Positions 1 through 8,822 of a stretch of 24,202 nucleotides of DNA are shown piece after piece. The stretch's first letter is position 1; each line of letters starts with the position of its first letter. The notes beneath the pieces were generated by a model. It was not told the origin of the DNA. It saw only the letters and a list, made by a program, of their open reading frames with translations, and did no database searches. The position numbers and the translations under genes were made by a program. Source of the stretch: Chara braunii (lineage: Eukaryota; Streptophyta; Charophyceae; Charales; Characeae); assembly GCA_003427395.1 (NCBI GenBank), contig BFEA01000003.1:5750039-5774240 (forward strand). Reading direction: 5' to 3'.

Positions 1-40
<40 letters not shown>

Positions 41-100
41 ACACATACATACACACACACAAACACACACACACCATGACACACACATGCATACAAAAAA
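1..100. repeat. (CA)n microsatellite at window edge
   Basis: Nearly pure AC dinucleotide repeat with a few interruptions (CATACA, AAAC, CATGAC). It is cut by the window start, so its true length is unknown. Confidence 0.95.
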
Positions 101-114
101 TCATGTTTATGTAT

Positions 115-480
115 ATTTGGACTGTCAAAGCGAGCACCTCTACATTTTTTGCACCAGGGGACCAGCGGATAAGTGTGTCCTTTGGGGGTTGAATTTGTCG
201 GGGTACTGGTCCTTCGCACTTTTGTGAAGGGTCCATAACTACTGCTCGTATAATTGGCACTTCCATAAATTTGGAGAATTAGTCGTCCGTTTCACCTGGA
301 ACCCCAAAACTGGTTTTGAAAGGGTAAACCATTTCTTGAGAGTACTAGGGGCACAATACGTCTTCTTGAGTCCTATCCTATGCCCCAAAAATTCGATGCC
401 ACTGTTCCCGTACGTGGAATGTGTTTGGACTCACAGTGGAAAATGATACAAACTTGGAGAGTGTTGCTTTCGACATCTGT
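115..480 (-). pseudogene. decayed Ty3/gypsy-type reverse transcriptase fragment
   Basis: Read on the minus strand, positions 400-374 encode GIEFLGHRI, which resembles the FLGH(x)I signature found near the end of the reverse transcriptase domain in Ty3/gypsy polyproteins. The frame stays open for 53 codons and stops at 241-239. It includes a KKW(x)n VLGF stretch that could match the usual xxW...FLG step. In another minus-strand frame nearby (about 300-117) there is FSKFMEVP and, further on, IRWSPGAKNVEVLAL, which resembles the RT to RNase H connection. In-frame stops and at least one frame change mark it as dead. No gag, protease, catalytic YxDD motif or LTR is visible beside it. This is a motif-level identification; a chance resemblance is possible but unlikely because three successive motifs appear in the right order. 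Confidence 0.55.
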
Positions 481-652
481 TAACATTGGAACGGTACATA
501 TAAAATTATCATGACGCTTGCACACACATAAATCGAAAAGAAAGAAAAAAAAAAAACACTATGAAAAGTAGCTGCTGGTAGAAGAGATCCCGCTGACACA
601 ACGTTTGAAGAAGAGCATGACGATGAGTTTTTCGCATATTACACACACACAC

Positions 653-656
<4 letters not shown>

Positions 657-730
<74 letters not shown>
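657..730. repeat. (GA)n microsatellite
   Basis: About 37 GA dinucleotides directly after a short CA run. It forms the outer left side of an inverted-repeat structure whose right side is a CT microsatellite at about 941-980. Confidence 0.95.
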
Positions 731-731
<1 letters not shown>

Positions 732-740
732 CAGGCATAG

Positions 741-936
741 AGAGCGAGAGAATGAATCTTTACCTTATACAATACTCTCTCGAGATAGAAACAGAAACAA
801 AGAGCGAGAGTATGAGCTTTTATCTTATACAATACTCTCTCTCGCTATGTTCATTCTCTCATTTTGTCTCTGTTTCTGTCTTGAGAGAGTATTGTACAAG
901 GTAAAGATTCATTCTCTCGCTCTCTGTGTCTGCTTC

Positions 937-991
<55 letters not shown>

Positions 992-1030
992 AGTATCGTA
1001 TGAGGTAAAAGTTCATTCTCTCGCTCTCAG
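741..1030. repeat. ~40 bp unit in two orientations inside microsatellite
   Basis: A unit running from AGAGCGAGAG to CAATACTCTCT occurs forward at 741-780 and 801-840. It occurs in reverse orientation at 884-923, and as a diverged reverse copy at 991-1027. Positions 741-800 and 864-923 form a roughly 60 bp inverted repeat with only a few mismatches, flanked by GA on the left and CT on the right. The whole block is therefore a potential large cruciform or foldback. No coding content is credible. Confidence 0.85.
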
Positions 1031-1050
1031 TCTCTGGTTTTGTCTCTCCA

Positions 1051-1088
<38 letters not shown>

Positions 1089-1127
1089 GTCAAAGAAAAA
1101 CCATCACCCCTCAGGGCTGCATACCGG

Positions 1128-1163
<36 letters not shown>

Positions 1164-1207
1164 CCCGCCGTCTTTCTCTCGTGCAGGCCTTGTTTTAGTC
1201 AACTATC

Positions 1208-1267
<60 letters not shown>
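1051..1267. repeat. three (CT)n microsatellite tracts
   Basis: CT tracts lie at about 1051-1086, 1133-1161 and 1212-1267. They are separated by short unique segments, of which the first is duplicated after the last tract (see 1088-1306). Confidence 0.9.
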
Positions 1268-1270
<3 letters not shown>

Positions 1271-1306
1271 TGAAAGAAAAACCATCACCCCTTAGGGCTG
1301 CATTCC
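1088..1306. repeat. direct repeat flanking CT tracts
   Basis: A 35-40 bp segment containing AAAGAAAAACCATCACCCCT and AGGGCTGCAT occurs at about 1088-1126 and again at about 1269-1306, about 180 bp apart. Each copy directly follows a CT tract, so microsatellite plus unique tail duplicated together. Confidence 0.85.
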
Positions 1307-1985
1307 CCGTGGCCCCGGGGTAGACAATGAACTCAAGGCCTACAGTAGGTGGGACTTGTGGCGGGCCCCTGACGACCGCGCCCCCTGGTTAGCCAATCTC
1401 GGCCTGCCCATCTAGTATGGGCGAAGGCATGGCCCGACCATGGAAATGGCCCTGTGGACCCCACCCCCCCTTGGCGTTCCCTTGCGAAAAGTGATGGTTT
1501 GGCTGCAGCCGCGGAGGTCCCGCCCGAGAAATCAAGTCAAGGGACTGGGCACGTTTTCTGTAACTGTAATTATCCATTCTCGGTACGTAATTATCCAATC
1601 CAGCCCTTTTGTCTCACGGTCGCAGCCGCGGAGGCCGCATGCCAGAAATGAAAGAAATGGAGCCCCGCTCCACTGCGCAACATACTACTACATGCATCTG
1701 GCAAAGCCGTGGAAGCGATGCATTCGGTCTGATCCAGCATGTTGTTGAATGCACCAGGACAGCCCAGTTGCTCAAGATTCATTAAGAATGTTGTGCAGTG
1801 GGCCATGGACACCTTTTCCTGTAATTCCTGTAATTATCCAATCAATCGAAGTCCCTGCATGTGAGACACCGGATATTTGTCGACTCGTCGCTTGAGCGCG
1901 GTGTCCCTCTCTTCCACTGCATCCGCCCCTCCATTTCTTTCCTGGGCAGGTACCGAACAGCCGCTCGTGGGAGGCAAGCTATATG
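1307..1985. other. no gene recognised; short internal repeats
   Basis: Mixed-composition sequence without a believable reading frame. A 13-mer, GCAGCCGCGGAGG, occurs at 1505-1517 and 1622-1634. GTAATTATCCA occurs at 1566-1576, 1587-1597 and 1830-1840. These spaced short repeats may be an old repeat element or promoter-like DNA; nothing decides between them. Confidence 0.5.
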
Positions 1986-2191
1986 TGCGTAGGACCGGTA
2001 GGGAGCAGGGTGGGAACGACAGTAGTCATGAGGGGATCCAGAGACCGGTCGTTCGGTAGATGACTTACGGTGTGCGAATGTCGAGTCTGCTCGTCGGCTG
2101 TTGTCCGCCGCCAGTCGAGGGTCCGGTCGCTCATGACAGTCGCTGCGTCTGTACGACCAGCAGGACGCAGCGCCCAGACTGCGTCCCGAGG

Positions 2192-2193
<2 letters not shown>

Positions 2194-2229
<36 letters not shown>
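2194..2229. repeat. (GA)n microsatellite
   Basis: Eighteen GA units upstream of the peptidase gene. In plants GA tracts can act as GAGA-type promoter elements, but that role is only a possibility here. Confidence 0.9.
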
Positions 2230-2232
<3 letters not shown>

Positions 2233-2462
2233 CCCTCTGCGAGTCATCATCTGATTAGCCTTCGAAACCCACAGAGTTGCTTTCTTGCTGCCGCGATGAA
2301 CCGATCGACGGCGACGGGTCCACTCTATCGCCGGACACACACACAGTGGTTATAATTCGCGTAGTCCCAGATTGGGAACCGGTCGTGCATGGGCTTTGAT
2401 GGATCTACTGACCGGTCGGGCGGCGTTGGCAAGTCCCTGACCGGTAGAATGGGCTTATGGCG

Positions 2463-2470
2463 TTTTATAT
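2463..2470 (+). promoter_or_regulatory. TATA-like element upstream of the peptidase gene
   Basis: TTTTATAT, about 215 bp before the chosen start codon, inside the ACCGGT cluster. It is the best TATA-like match in the immediate upstream region. It would imply transcription starting near 2495-2505 and a leader of about 180 nt, which contains repeated GACGCCATCTCC units at about 2594 and 2613. Confidence 0.25.
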
Positions 2471-2684
2471 TGGGTGACCGGTCGCGGGCCGGGTTTCTGT
2501 TCGCTTCTGTTTCCCCGTCTGTTGTCTTTGTGGAAATCCATCCATCCATCATACATTGATTGACACGAGTTCGTCACAAGGAAAGTAGGGAAGACGCCAT
2601 CTCCCTCCTTCAGACGCCATCTCCATCGTCTCGCCCATCGCCATAGCCATCGCCTGCGGTGAAACCTCGAGGCGGTAGCTGGCG

Positions 2685-5600
2685 ATGGCGGGCGTCACAC
2701 GAGTTGCCCACTTGGCAGCTTCGTCTTCCGACCTAGTCTTGCCTGGTTCAGGAAGGAGGCGTGATGCAGAGAGAGCGTCATCATCTTCCACGTCCACTTC
2801 CTCTTCTTCAGCTGGTGTGTCCGCCTCCTGTTCACCCTCTTCGTCCTCTTCGTTAGTCAACAAAGGTTTCTACGCCAGTGGCAGGTCGGTAGATGGCCAA
2901 GGATGCCGGCGCTCTCGTCGTCTGGGATATTCGCGGTCGCTGCTGTGTAATACCGGTCGCACAAGCCGGTCGCTCGTTCGTGTGGATGGGAGAGTCTCGC
3001 CCTTGTCATCGTCATCCTCGATCTCTGTGGTTGATGGTAGGGAAGAAGGCAAGTACACCTGGAAGTCAACGACCGGTAGGCGGGTCAGATCATCTTCCTC
3101 GTCTTCGTCATTGAGGGCCACAGCGCAAGATTGGAGCGCCACGTGGCTTCCTCCTTCGTCATCTTGCGGCTTCTTGTCTGGATTGTCCACGTCATCGTCT
3201 TCGTCTTCGTCCTCCTTTTTCTCGCGAAGGTCATCATCAAGGCAGGCTGATCCGCTCGATGGCAGCTCGTCCTTATTATTCACTCACAGGAAAAAGAGTA
3301 GCGGGGAAGATGATGGAGGAAAGCCCACTCGCGTACGAGGTGTCTCTTCATCCGCCTCGTCTTCTTCCAACCTGGCATCCGCCATCACTGCCACGCAGGA
3401 TGGCAATGAGGCGGCGGCGCTCACCATCGCGTCCTCATTTGTCAGCTTCCCTGGGCGACATGCTACCTTCTCCTCTCGGAAGAGACGATCATGCCCCTCC
3501 TTCTCCCATCTCCTCCCTCAATGTCGCTTGTCGAGTCCCCGAACGTGGTCCCCTTCGGCGCTATCGTCGAACAACCCCAATCTCTCCTCTCCCTCCTCCT
3601 CCGCTGCCATCCCCACGGCGCAAGGCGACGACGTACGGAAGCAGTCCACGACTGCAGAGAGTGGTTTGTCAAGGCTGAGTGCGTGCGATGGGTTGGCGGC
3701 AGATCGCTCCAGCTGTCTGCAGTCGATGGGGAGGAAGAAGATGCTGACGGCGGTGAGGACATCAGCCGCTGCAAGCGGAAGCGGGAGCGCAGGGGGAGCG
3801 GGAGCGGGCGCGGGCGGAGGCGCGGGAGCAGCGAATACGAGCGGAAGCGTGGGGAACGAGGCGGGGACGATCAGGAGAGGTGGGAGCGTGGCCCCGCCTT
3901 CGCTGCTAACGGAGGAGGAGATCGAGGAAGATGTCGGGCTTCAGAATCAAGCGCCGGTGCAGCAGTTCCCCGTCCCCCCGATGGGCGGCGACGGGGTGGA
4001 TCTTGCCTCTCTGGCCATTGATGATGATGTTGGCCTAGACGAGATGCTCAGCATGCGCCTCCCGTCTCACCCCAAACTCCACAGGGGGCAATTGAAGAAC
4101 GGACTAAGGTATGTCATCCTGCCCAACAAAGTGCCGCCCAATCGATTCGAAGCACATCTGGAAATGCACGTGGGTTCTGTGGACGAGTTGGAGGGCGAGC
4201 AAGGCATCGCTCATCTGATAGAGCACGTGACGTTTCTGGGGAGCAAGAAGAGAGAGAGGCTGTTGGGTACTGGGGCAAGGTCGAACGCGTACACGGACTT
4301 CCATCACACGGTCTTTCACGTTCACGCCCCGGTGATGGTCCAAGCTACCGGCGAACCGATGCTGCCGCTCGTCTTGGAAGCTCTGCACGAGATCGCATTT
4401 AAGCCCAAGTTTCTGCCGTCGAGGATTGAAAAGGAACGGCGCGCAGTGCTGTCGGAGTTGCAGATGATGAACACCATCGAGTACCGAGTCGATTGCCAGC
4501 TTCTGCAGCAATTGCACTCCGAAAACCTCTTGGGAAGCCGATTCCCCATCGGTCTGGAAGAGAGGATACGAGCATGGGAGGGCGATCAAATCCGAGCGTT
4601 CCACGAGCGGTGGTACTTTCCCGCCAACGCGACGTTGTTCCTGGTCGGCGACCTGGGAAGCGTCAGCCGTACGATCGAGATGATCGAAGCGCAGTTCGGG
4701 TCAACGCCGCCGGGCATGGTGCATCCACGCGGCGCGTCGGCGGCGGCGGCCTCGTCGTTGTCGTCTTCTGGTACGACTACCCATCAGATCGGCTCGTCGT
4801 CCTCGCCGTCGTCTGTGCTGGATTTGCCGAGTTGCCCGCCTTCTTCCGCAGGGGTGGCGGCGGCGACCGTCACGGGGAACGGCGGCGCCGCCTCGGCCGC
4901 CAGCTCGCCGATGAGAGCCATTCCGAGTGCGTTGTCGCCGCCGACGACCGGTCCTCCGGTGTCCGTGCGCAAGGAACGGCACGCAATCCGCCCTCCTGTG
5001 GAGCACCGCTGGTCCGTGCAGTGGTCGCCGTACATGCGCAGCGGCTACGCCGCCCCCAGAGGATCGACGTCGCTTCCCCACGTGTTTCAGCACGAGCTGC
5101 TGCAACACTTCTCCCTCAGCGTTTTCTGCAAGACCCCCGTGCGACCGGTCGTCACCTTCGGCGACCTCCGCAACGTCCTCATGCAACGCATCTTGCTCTC
5201 TGCCCTCCAGTTCCGCATCAACGCGCGCTACAAGAGCGCCTCTCCGCCGTTCATTGGCATCGAGCTGGATCACAGCGACTCCGGGCGCGAGGGCTGCGCC
5301 GTCACCACGCTCACGGTCACCGCCGAGCCCCGCCACTGGGAGGGCGCGGTCAAAGTCGGCGTCCAAGAAGTCAAACGCCTCCGGGAGTTTGGCGTTACCC
5401 GAGGGGAGCTCACAAGATACCTTAATGCTCTTCTCAAGGACAGCGAGCATCTCGCCGCCATGATCGACAACATCCCGTCCGTAGACAATCTCGATTTCAT
5501 CATGGAGAGTGATGCGTTAGGTCACACGGTGATGGATCAGCAACAGGGCCACGCGTGCTTGACGGCGGTGGCGCAGACTGTCACGCTGGCGGATGTGAAC

Positions 5601-7793
5601 GCGACGGCGGAGGCGCTGATGGAATACGTAGCGGATTTCGGATCCGAAAGCGCGCCGATCCCGGCTGCCATCGTGGCGTGCGTGCCGAAGACGGTGGTTA
5701 ATGAGAGAGGGGAGGAGGAGGTGTTCAGCATTTCGCCCGTTCGGATTGGCCAGGTCATCACGGAGGGACTGGCGCAGCCGATGTCTCCCGAGCCGGACGT
5801 CGAGGTTCCCAAGGCTCTGATTCCCCCGCTCATGGTGCACGCGATGAAGCTGCGCGGGGGCGCGAGCTTCGTCCCGCTCTACGAAAATGGCGCGCCCGGC
5901 GTGATGGGCGGGGGGGGGAAAAGCGCGACGTTGACGAAGTTGCGCGACGAGGTGACGGGCGTGGTTCAGCGGCGGCTATCGAACGGCATTAGGGTAAACT
6001 ACAAGCGGACGCAGAACGAGGCGCGCGGGGGGATGCTCCGCGTGGTCGCGGAAGGCGGAAGGGCGCGCGAAGTGCCGGAGCTCAGCGGCGCTGTGGCCGT
6101 GGGCGTGCGAACCCTCTCCGAAGGCGGCGCCGTCGGCAAGTTTACCCGCGAGCAAGTGGAGCTGTTCTGCGTCAGCAACCTCATCAACTGCGTCCTCGAG
6201 GCTGACGAGGAGTTCCTCTGCATGGACTTCCGCTTCACGATGAGAGATGGCGGCATGCAGGCCACGTTTCAGCTTCTCCATATGGTCCTTGAACACTCTG
6301 TGTGGCTAGAGGACGCCCTCGAGAGGGCCAAGCAGCTCTACCTCTCTCATTACCGCTCGATGCCCAAGAGCCTTGAGAGAGCCACGGCGCATCGATTGAT
6401 GAGTGCGATGTTCGGCGGAGATCGGAGGTTCCTGGAACCTTCCCCCGAGGCGATCGCCCGCCTGACGTTGTCCGATGTACGAGAAGTCGTGATGAAGCAG
6501 CTGGCGACGGGCAATCTCGAGGTGTCCGTGGTGGGGGATTTCGAGGAGGAGGAGGTGGAAAGGTGTCTGCTCGACTACCTGGGTACGTTGACTCCCACAA
6601 CCACCAGCTCCATTTCGTCGTCGTTGGGTGGAGGAGGAGGGCGAGGGGAGAAAGGGAGGGCAAAGACGGGGACAGGTGGGGGGGGGAAGAAGGAGAAAAA
6701 GAGTGTGCGAGGTGGAGTAGGAGAGGCGTTACTGTCGGTGATTAGGCGAGGGACAGGTCAGCAGCAACAGAATGACGTGGCGGCAGACGATGGGGAAGGG
6801 GAGGACGAGGAGGAGGAGGAGAGGGTGGTGCGGATCGTCGAAGGACCGTTGGATCCCGCCTTGAGACATCAACAGGTCTTCCTTCGGGATACCGATGACA
6901 GGGCTTGCGCGTACATTGCTGGCGCTGCTCCCAATCGGTGGGGGTACACGTCAGACGGTCGGGATCTGAACACGATCGTGGAACCCGTTCCTCCATCCAT
7001 GACAGAGGAGCAGGCGTGGAGAATGTCGTCGATCGGCGTGGAGGTGATTCCATCGCCCGACGGCGAGTACTATGATGAGCAGCAGCAAGGGGGGGAGGGC
7101 GAGCAGGAAGGGGGAGCACGGAGGAGGAGGAAGCTGATGTGGAAGCGAAAGAGGCATCCCCTCTATGGCAGCGTTTCGTTGGCGCTCCTCGCTGAAATCA
7201 TCAACGCCCGCCTCTTCACGACTGTAAGAGACGCGTTGGGATTGACGTATGACGTGTCTTTTGAACTGTCGCTGTTTGATCGTCTCAAGACAGGCTGGTT
7301 TGTGATCTCGGTGACCTCCACGCCGGCGAAGATTGAGCAGGCCGTAGAAGCTTCTCTGAACGTTCTTCGGGGTGTCCATGGGAATCGCGTCACGCAGCGA
7401 GAGTTGGACAGAGCCAAGAGAACGCTGCTGATGAGGCACGAATCTGATCTCAAGGATAATGCCTATTGGTTGGGTTTACTAACGCATCTTCAGGCGCCAA
7501 GTGTCGAGAGAAAGGACGTGGGCTGCATCAAGGAGTTGCCATCGCTGTACGAAATGGCCACGACGGATGACATTTATCACGCGTACGAGGCGCTGAAGAT
7601 AGAAGACGATGAGATCTTCACGTGTGTGGGAATCGCCGGAGGAAGCATAAATGCGGAGGACGGAGAGGCAGGAGGTATGATGGGAGGTGAAGTGGAGGGG
7701 GCTGTCGGGGAGGAAGATGGAAGAGAGAATCCTGCCGTTCCCCCAGTGCATGGCGGCCGTGGATCTACCACCATGACAAGACCAACGACGTAG
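2685..7793 (+). CDS. SPP: chloroplast stromal processing peptidase, M16 family, single open frame
   Basis: Zinc endopeptidase that removes transit peptides from proteins imported into the plastid stroma. The 1702-residue frame starts at an ATG in strong context (G at -3, G at +4), with an in-frame TAG three codons upstream, so the start is well bounded. Residues 1-450 are Ser-rich and Arg-containing with few acids, as expected for a transit peptide plus spacer. The M16 domain begins near 457. The inverted zinc motif HLIEH lies at 510-514, with E591 as third ligand 77 residues on, preceded by E584. Other M16 lobes are near 618-673, 805-990 and 1093-1300. The C-terminal lobe, 1490-1650, is very like land-plant SPP and carries R1515 and Y1522 of the conserved R-Y motif. 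Low-complexity insertions (about 680-790, 1301-1385, 1465-1485) and the long N-terminus make it several hundred residues longer than the ~1265-residue Arabidopsis enzyme. No intron interrupts it, unlike the many-exon land-plant gene. Confidence 0.94.
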   Translation: MAGVTRVAHLAASSSDLVLPGSGRRRDAERASSSSTSTSSSSAGVSASCSPSSSSSLVNKGFYASGRSVDGQGCRRSRRLGYSRSLLCNTGRTSRSLVRVDGRVSPLSSSSSISVVDGREEGKYTWKSTTGRRVRSSSSSSSLRATAQDWSATWLPPSSSCGFLSGLSTSSSSSSSSFFSRRSSSRQADPLDGSSSLLFTHRKKSSGEDDGGKPTRVRGVSSSASSSSNLASAITATQDGNEAAALTIASSFVSFPGRHATFSSRKRRSCPSFSHLLPQCRLSSPRTWSPSALSSNNPNLSSPSSSAAIPTAQGDDVRKQSTTAESGLSRLSACDGLAADRSSCLQSMGRKKMLTAVRTSAAASGSGSAGGAGAGAGGGAGAANTSGSVGNEAGTIRRGGSVAPPSLLTEEEIEEDVGLQNQAPVQQFPVPPMGGDGVDLASLAIDDDVGLDEMLSMRLPSHPKLHRGQLKNGLRYVILPNKVPPNRFEAHLEMHVGSVDELEGEQGIAHLIEHVTFLGSKKRERLLGTGARSNAYTDFHHTVFHVHAPVMVQATGEPMLPLVLEALHEIAFKPKFLPSRIEKERRAVLSELQMMNTIEYRVDCQLLQQLHSENLLGSRFPIGLEERIRAWEGDQIRAFHERWYFPANATLFLVGDLGSVSRTIEMIEAQFGSTPPGMVHPRGASAAAASSLSSSGTTTHQIGSSSSPSSVLDLPSCPPSSAGVAAATVTGNGGAASAASSPMRAIPSALSPPTTGPPVSVRKERHAIRPPVEHRWSVQWSPYMRSGYAAPRGSTSLPHVFQHELLQHFSLSVFCKTPVRPVVTFGDLRNVLMQRILLSALQFRINARYKSASPPFIGIELDHSDSGREGCAVTTLTVTAEPRHWEGAVKVGVQEVKRLREFGVTRGELTRYLNALLKDSEHLAAMIDNIPSVDNLDFIMESDALGHTVMDQQQGHACLTAVAQTVTLADVNATAEALMEYVADFGSESAPIPAAIVACVPKTVVNERGEEEVFSISPVRIGQVITEGLAQPMSPEPDVEVPKALIPPLMVHAMKLRGGASFVPLYENGAPGVMGGGGKSATLTKLRDEVTGVVQRRLSNGIRVNYKRTQNEARGGMLRVVAEGGRAREVPELSGAVAVGVRTLSEGGAVGKFTREQVELFCVSNLINCVLEADEEFLCMDFRFTMRDGGMQATFQLLHMVLEHSVWLEDALERAKQLYLSHYRSMPKSLERATAHRLMSAMFGGDRRFLEPSPEAIARLTLSDVREVVMKQLATGNLEVSVVGDFEEEEVERCLLDYLGTLTPTTTSSISSSLGGGGGRGEKGRAKTGTGGGGKKEKKSVRGGVGEALLSVIRRGTGQQQQNDVAADDGEGEDEEEEERVVRIVEGPLDPALRHQQVFLRDTDDRACAYIAGAAPNRWGYTSDGRDLNTIVEPVPPSMTEEQAWRMSSIGVEVIPSPDGEYYDEQQQGGEGEQEGGARRRRKLMWKRKRHPLYGSVSLALLAEIINARLFTTVRDALGLTYDVSFELSLFDRLKTGWFVISVTSTPAKIEQAVEASLNVLRGVHGNRVTQRELDRAKRTLLMRHESDLKDNAYWLGLLTHLQAPSVERKDVGCIKELPSLYEMATTDDIYHAYEALKIEDDEIFTCVGIAGGSINAEDGEAGGMMGGEVEGAVGEEDGRENPAVPPVHGGRGSTTMTRPTT

Positions 7794-7833
7794 CGATGAG
7801 CACCTTGATTGATGTATGGCCAAATGAACCCGT

Positions 7834-7836
<3 letters not shown>

Positions 7837-7877
<41 letters not shown>

Positions 7878-7878
7878 N

Positions 7879-7960
<82 letters not shown>
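7837..7960. repeat. compound (TG)n(AG)n microsatellite with an unresolved base
   Basis: TG repeats at 7837-7916 pass directly into AG repeats at 7917-7960, 43 bp after the peptidase stop codon. A single N at 7878 suggests an assembly join or a collapsed gap, so the length is not reliable. It probably lies in or just beyond the 3' UTR. Confidence 0.95.
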
Positions 7961-7965
<5 letters not shown>

Positions 7966-8202
7966 TTGATCTTGATCTTCAGCACGGGACCTTTGAGGGT
8001 GCATGCGACGGTGAGCAGGGGCGAGAATGGAGGAAGAGAAATGACGGCGTGAGAGTCTTGATGGATTAGCTCTACTACCAGCTTGCGGGAGGCAGGTAGT
8101 GTATAAATCGAGAAGCCACGGGCATGGCCATGTGTTAGTGTATGTATGAATATCGCAGCATAGGGGTGCTATGTTGCATTGGCAGTAAACATTTTGCCAC
8201 TT

Positions 8203-8255
<53 letters not shown>

Positions 8256-8545
8256 GGGGGGAGGAGGAATGATTGCTGCGGCCACCCGGCTTTGATGAAT
8301 TGGTATCGCGTGACAGAGTGAGGGGAGGGAAGGTGGGAAGGGAGGTGGGAGGGGGCATAGGCGGAGGGACTAGAGGAAGCAGCGCAACAATTGTCGTCGC
8401 AGACGAATGACTTCGTTCATTCGTTCATTCGTTCTTGTTTGTGTGATGAAGAGAGAGGGTGGAGGGTTAGGTAGAATTGGTCGGGGGCTTTGCACCTCAC
8501 CAAGAATGGGAAAAGAGGGGGGCCGGGGCCGTTGACGGTACTCAT
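7961..8545. other. no gene recognised; 3' flank of the peptidase gene
   Basis: Contains a (TG)n tract at 8204-8253 that ends in TGTAA, and a short CATTCGTT tandem at about 8408-8434. No coding frame outside low complexity and no convincing AATAAA signal is seen. The 3' end of the peptidase transcript should fall in this stretch. Confidence 0.5.
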
Positions 8546-8552
8546 AGATCAA

Positions 8553-8683
8553 GGGGGCGGTGAAAGGGGGGGTTGATGAAAGGGGGAAGGGTGGTTATGG
8601 ATTCGCCCTTTATGGAGGGGGAAAGGGTTGTGGGAGGAGGAGGGTATAGGAGATTGTGGGCAAATTGGGGGAAGGGGAAAGGG
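8553..8683 (+). other. G-run cluster with quadruplex-forming motifs
   Basis: Two stretches meet the G3+ N1-7 rule four times over: 8617-8644 (loops of 3, 4 and 7) and 8658-8683 (loops of 6, 2 and 3). A looser series of G-runs precedes them from 8553. All are on the + strand, downstream of and co-directional with the peptidase gene. Confidence 0.6.
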
Positions 8684-8753
8684 TTGTACTAGGAAAAGTC
8701 AGCTACGAAGTCATTTTGGCGGGAAGTGCAGGTGTGCATGCCACGTGTGCTTC

Positions 8754-8822
8754 AGTCGGGGTCGGGGTTTACACTGATGGCAGGCGATCAGTCGGGGTCG
8801 GGGTTTACACTGATAGCATGCA
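8754..8822. repeat. two-copy 36 bp tandem repeat
   Basis: CAGTCGGGGTCGGGGTTTAC followed by ACTGAT and a short GGCA/AGCA segment is repeated head to tail, starting near 8754 and 8790. Function unknown. Confidence 0.85.

Larger units (their letters stand above)
1994..3077. promoter_or_regulatory. cluster of ACCGGT palindromes around the gene start
   Basis: The palindromic hexamer ACCGGT occurs eight times, at 1994, 2044, 2378, 2411, 2440, 2477, 2952 and 3072. It usually sits within GACCGGTCG or GACCGGTAG. One-base variants lie at about 2122 (TCCGGT) and 2965 (GCCGGT). Four copies fall within 105 bp just upstream of the coding start, spaced 33, 29 and 37 bp. About 0.3 occurrences would be expected by chance in this length. 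This could be a transcription-factor site array or a remnant short interspersed repeat. The copies after 2685 are inside coding sequence. Confidence 0.5.

Noticed and set aside
4493-5425. 310-codon + strand frame overlapping the peptidase gene
   Set aside because: Arg/Pro/Ala-rich out-of-frame shadow; the sense frame carries the conserved M16 sequence throughout.
2549-7119. Antisense frames over the peptidase gene (up to about 250 codons)
   Set aside because: Shadow frames of a GC-rich coding region; composition mirrors the sense codons and no domain is seen.
8204-8255. TGTAA polyadenylation signal at the end of the TG tract
   Set aside because: TGTAA is typical of chlorophyte rather than streptophyte genes and follows trivially from a TG repeat ending in AA.
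7479-8358. Minus-strand frames with Thr-His and Ser-Leu runs
   Set aside because: Products of TG/GA microsatellites, partly antisense to the peptidase gene and crossing an N.
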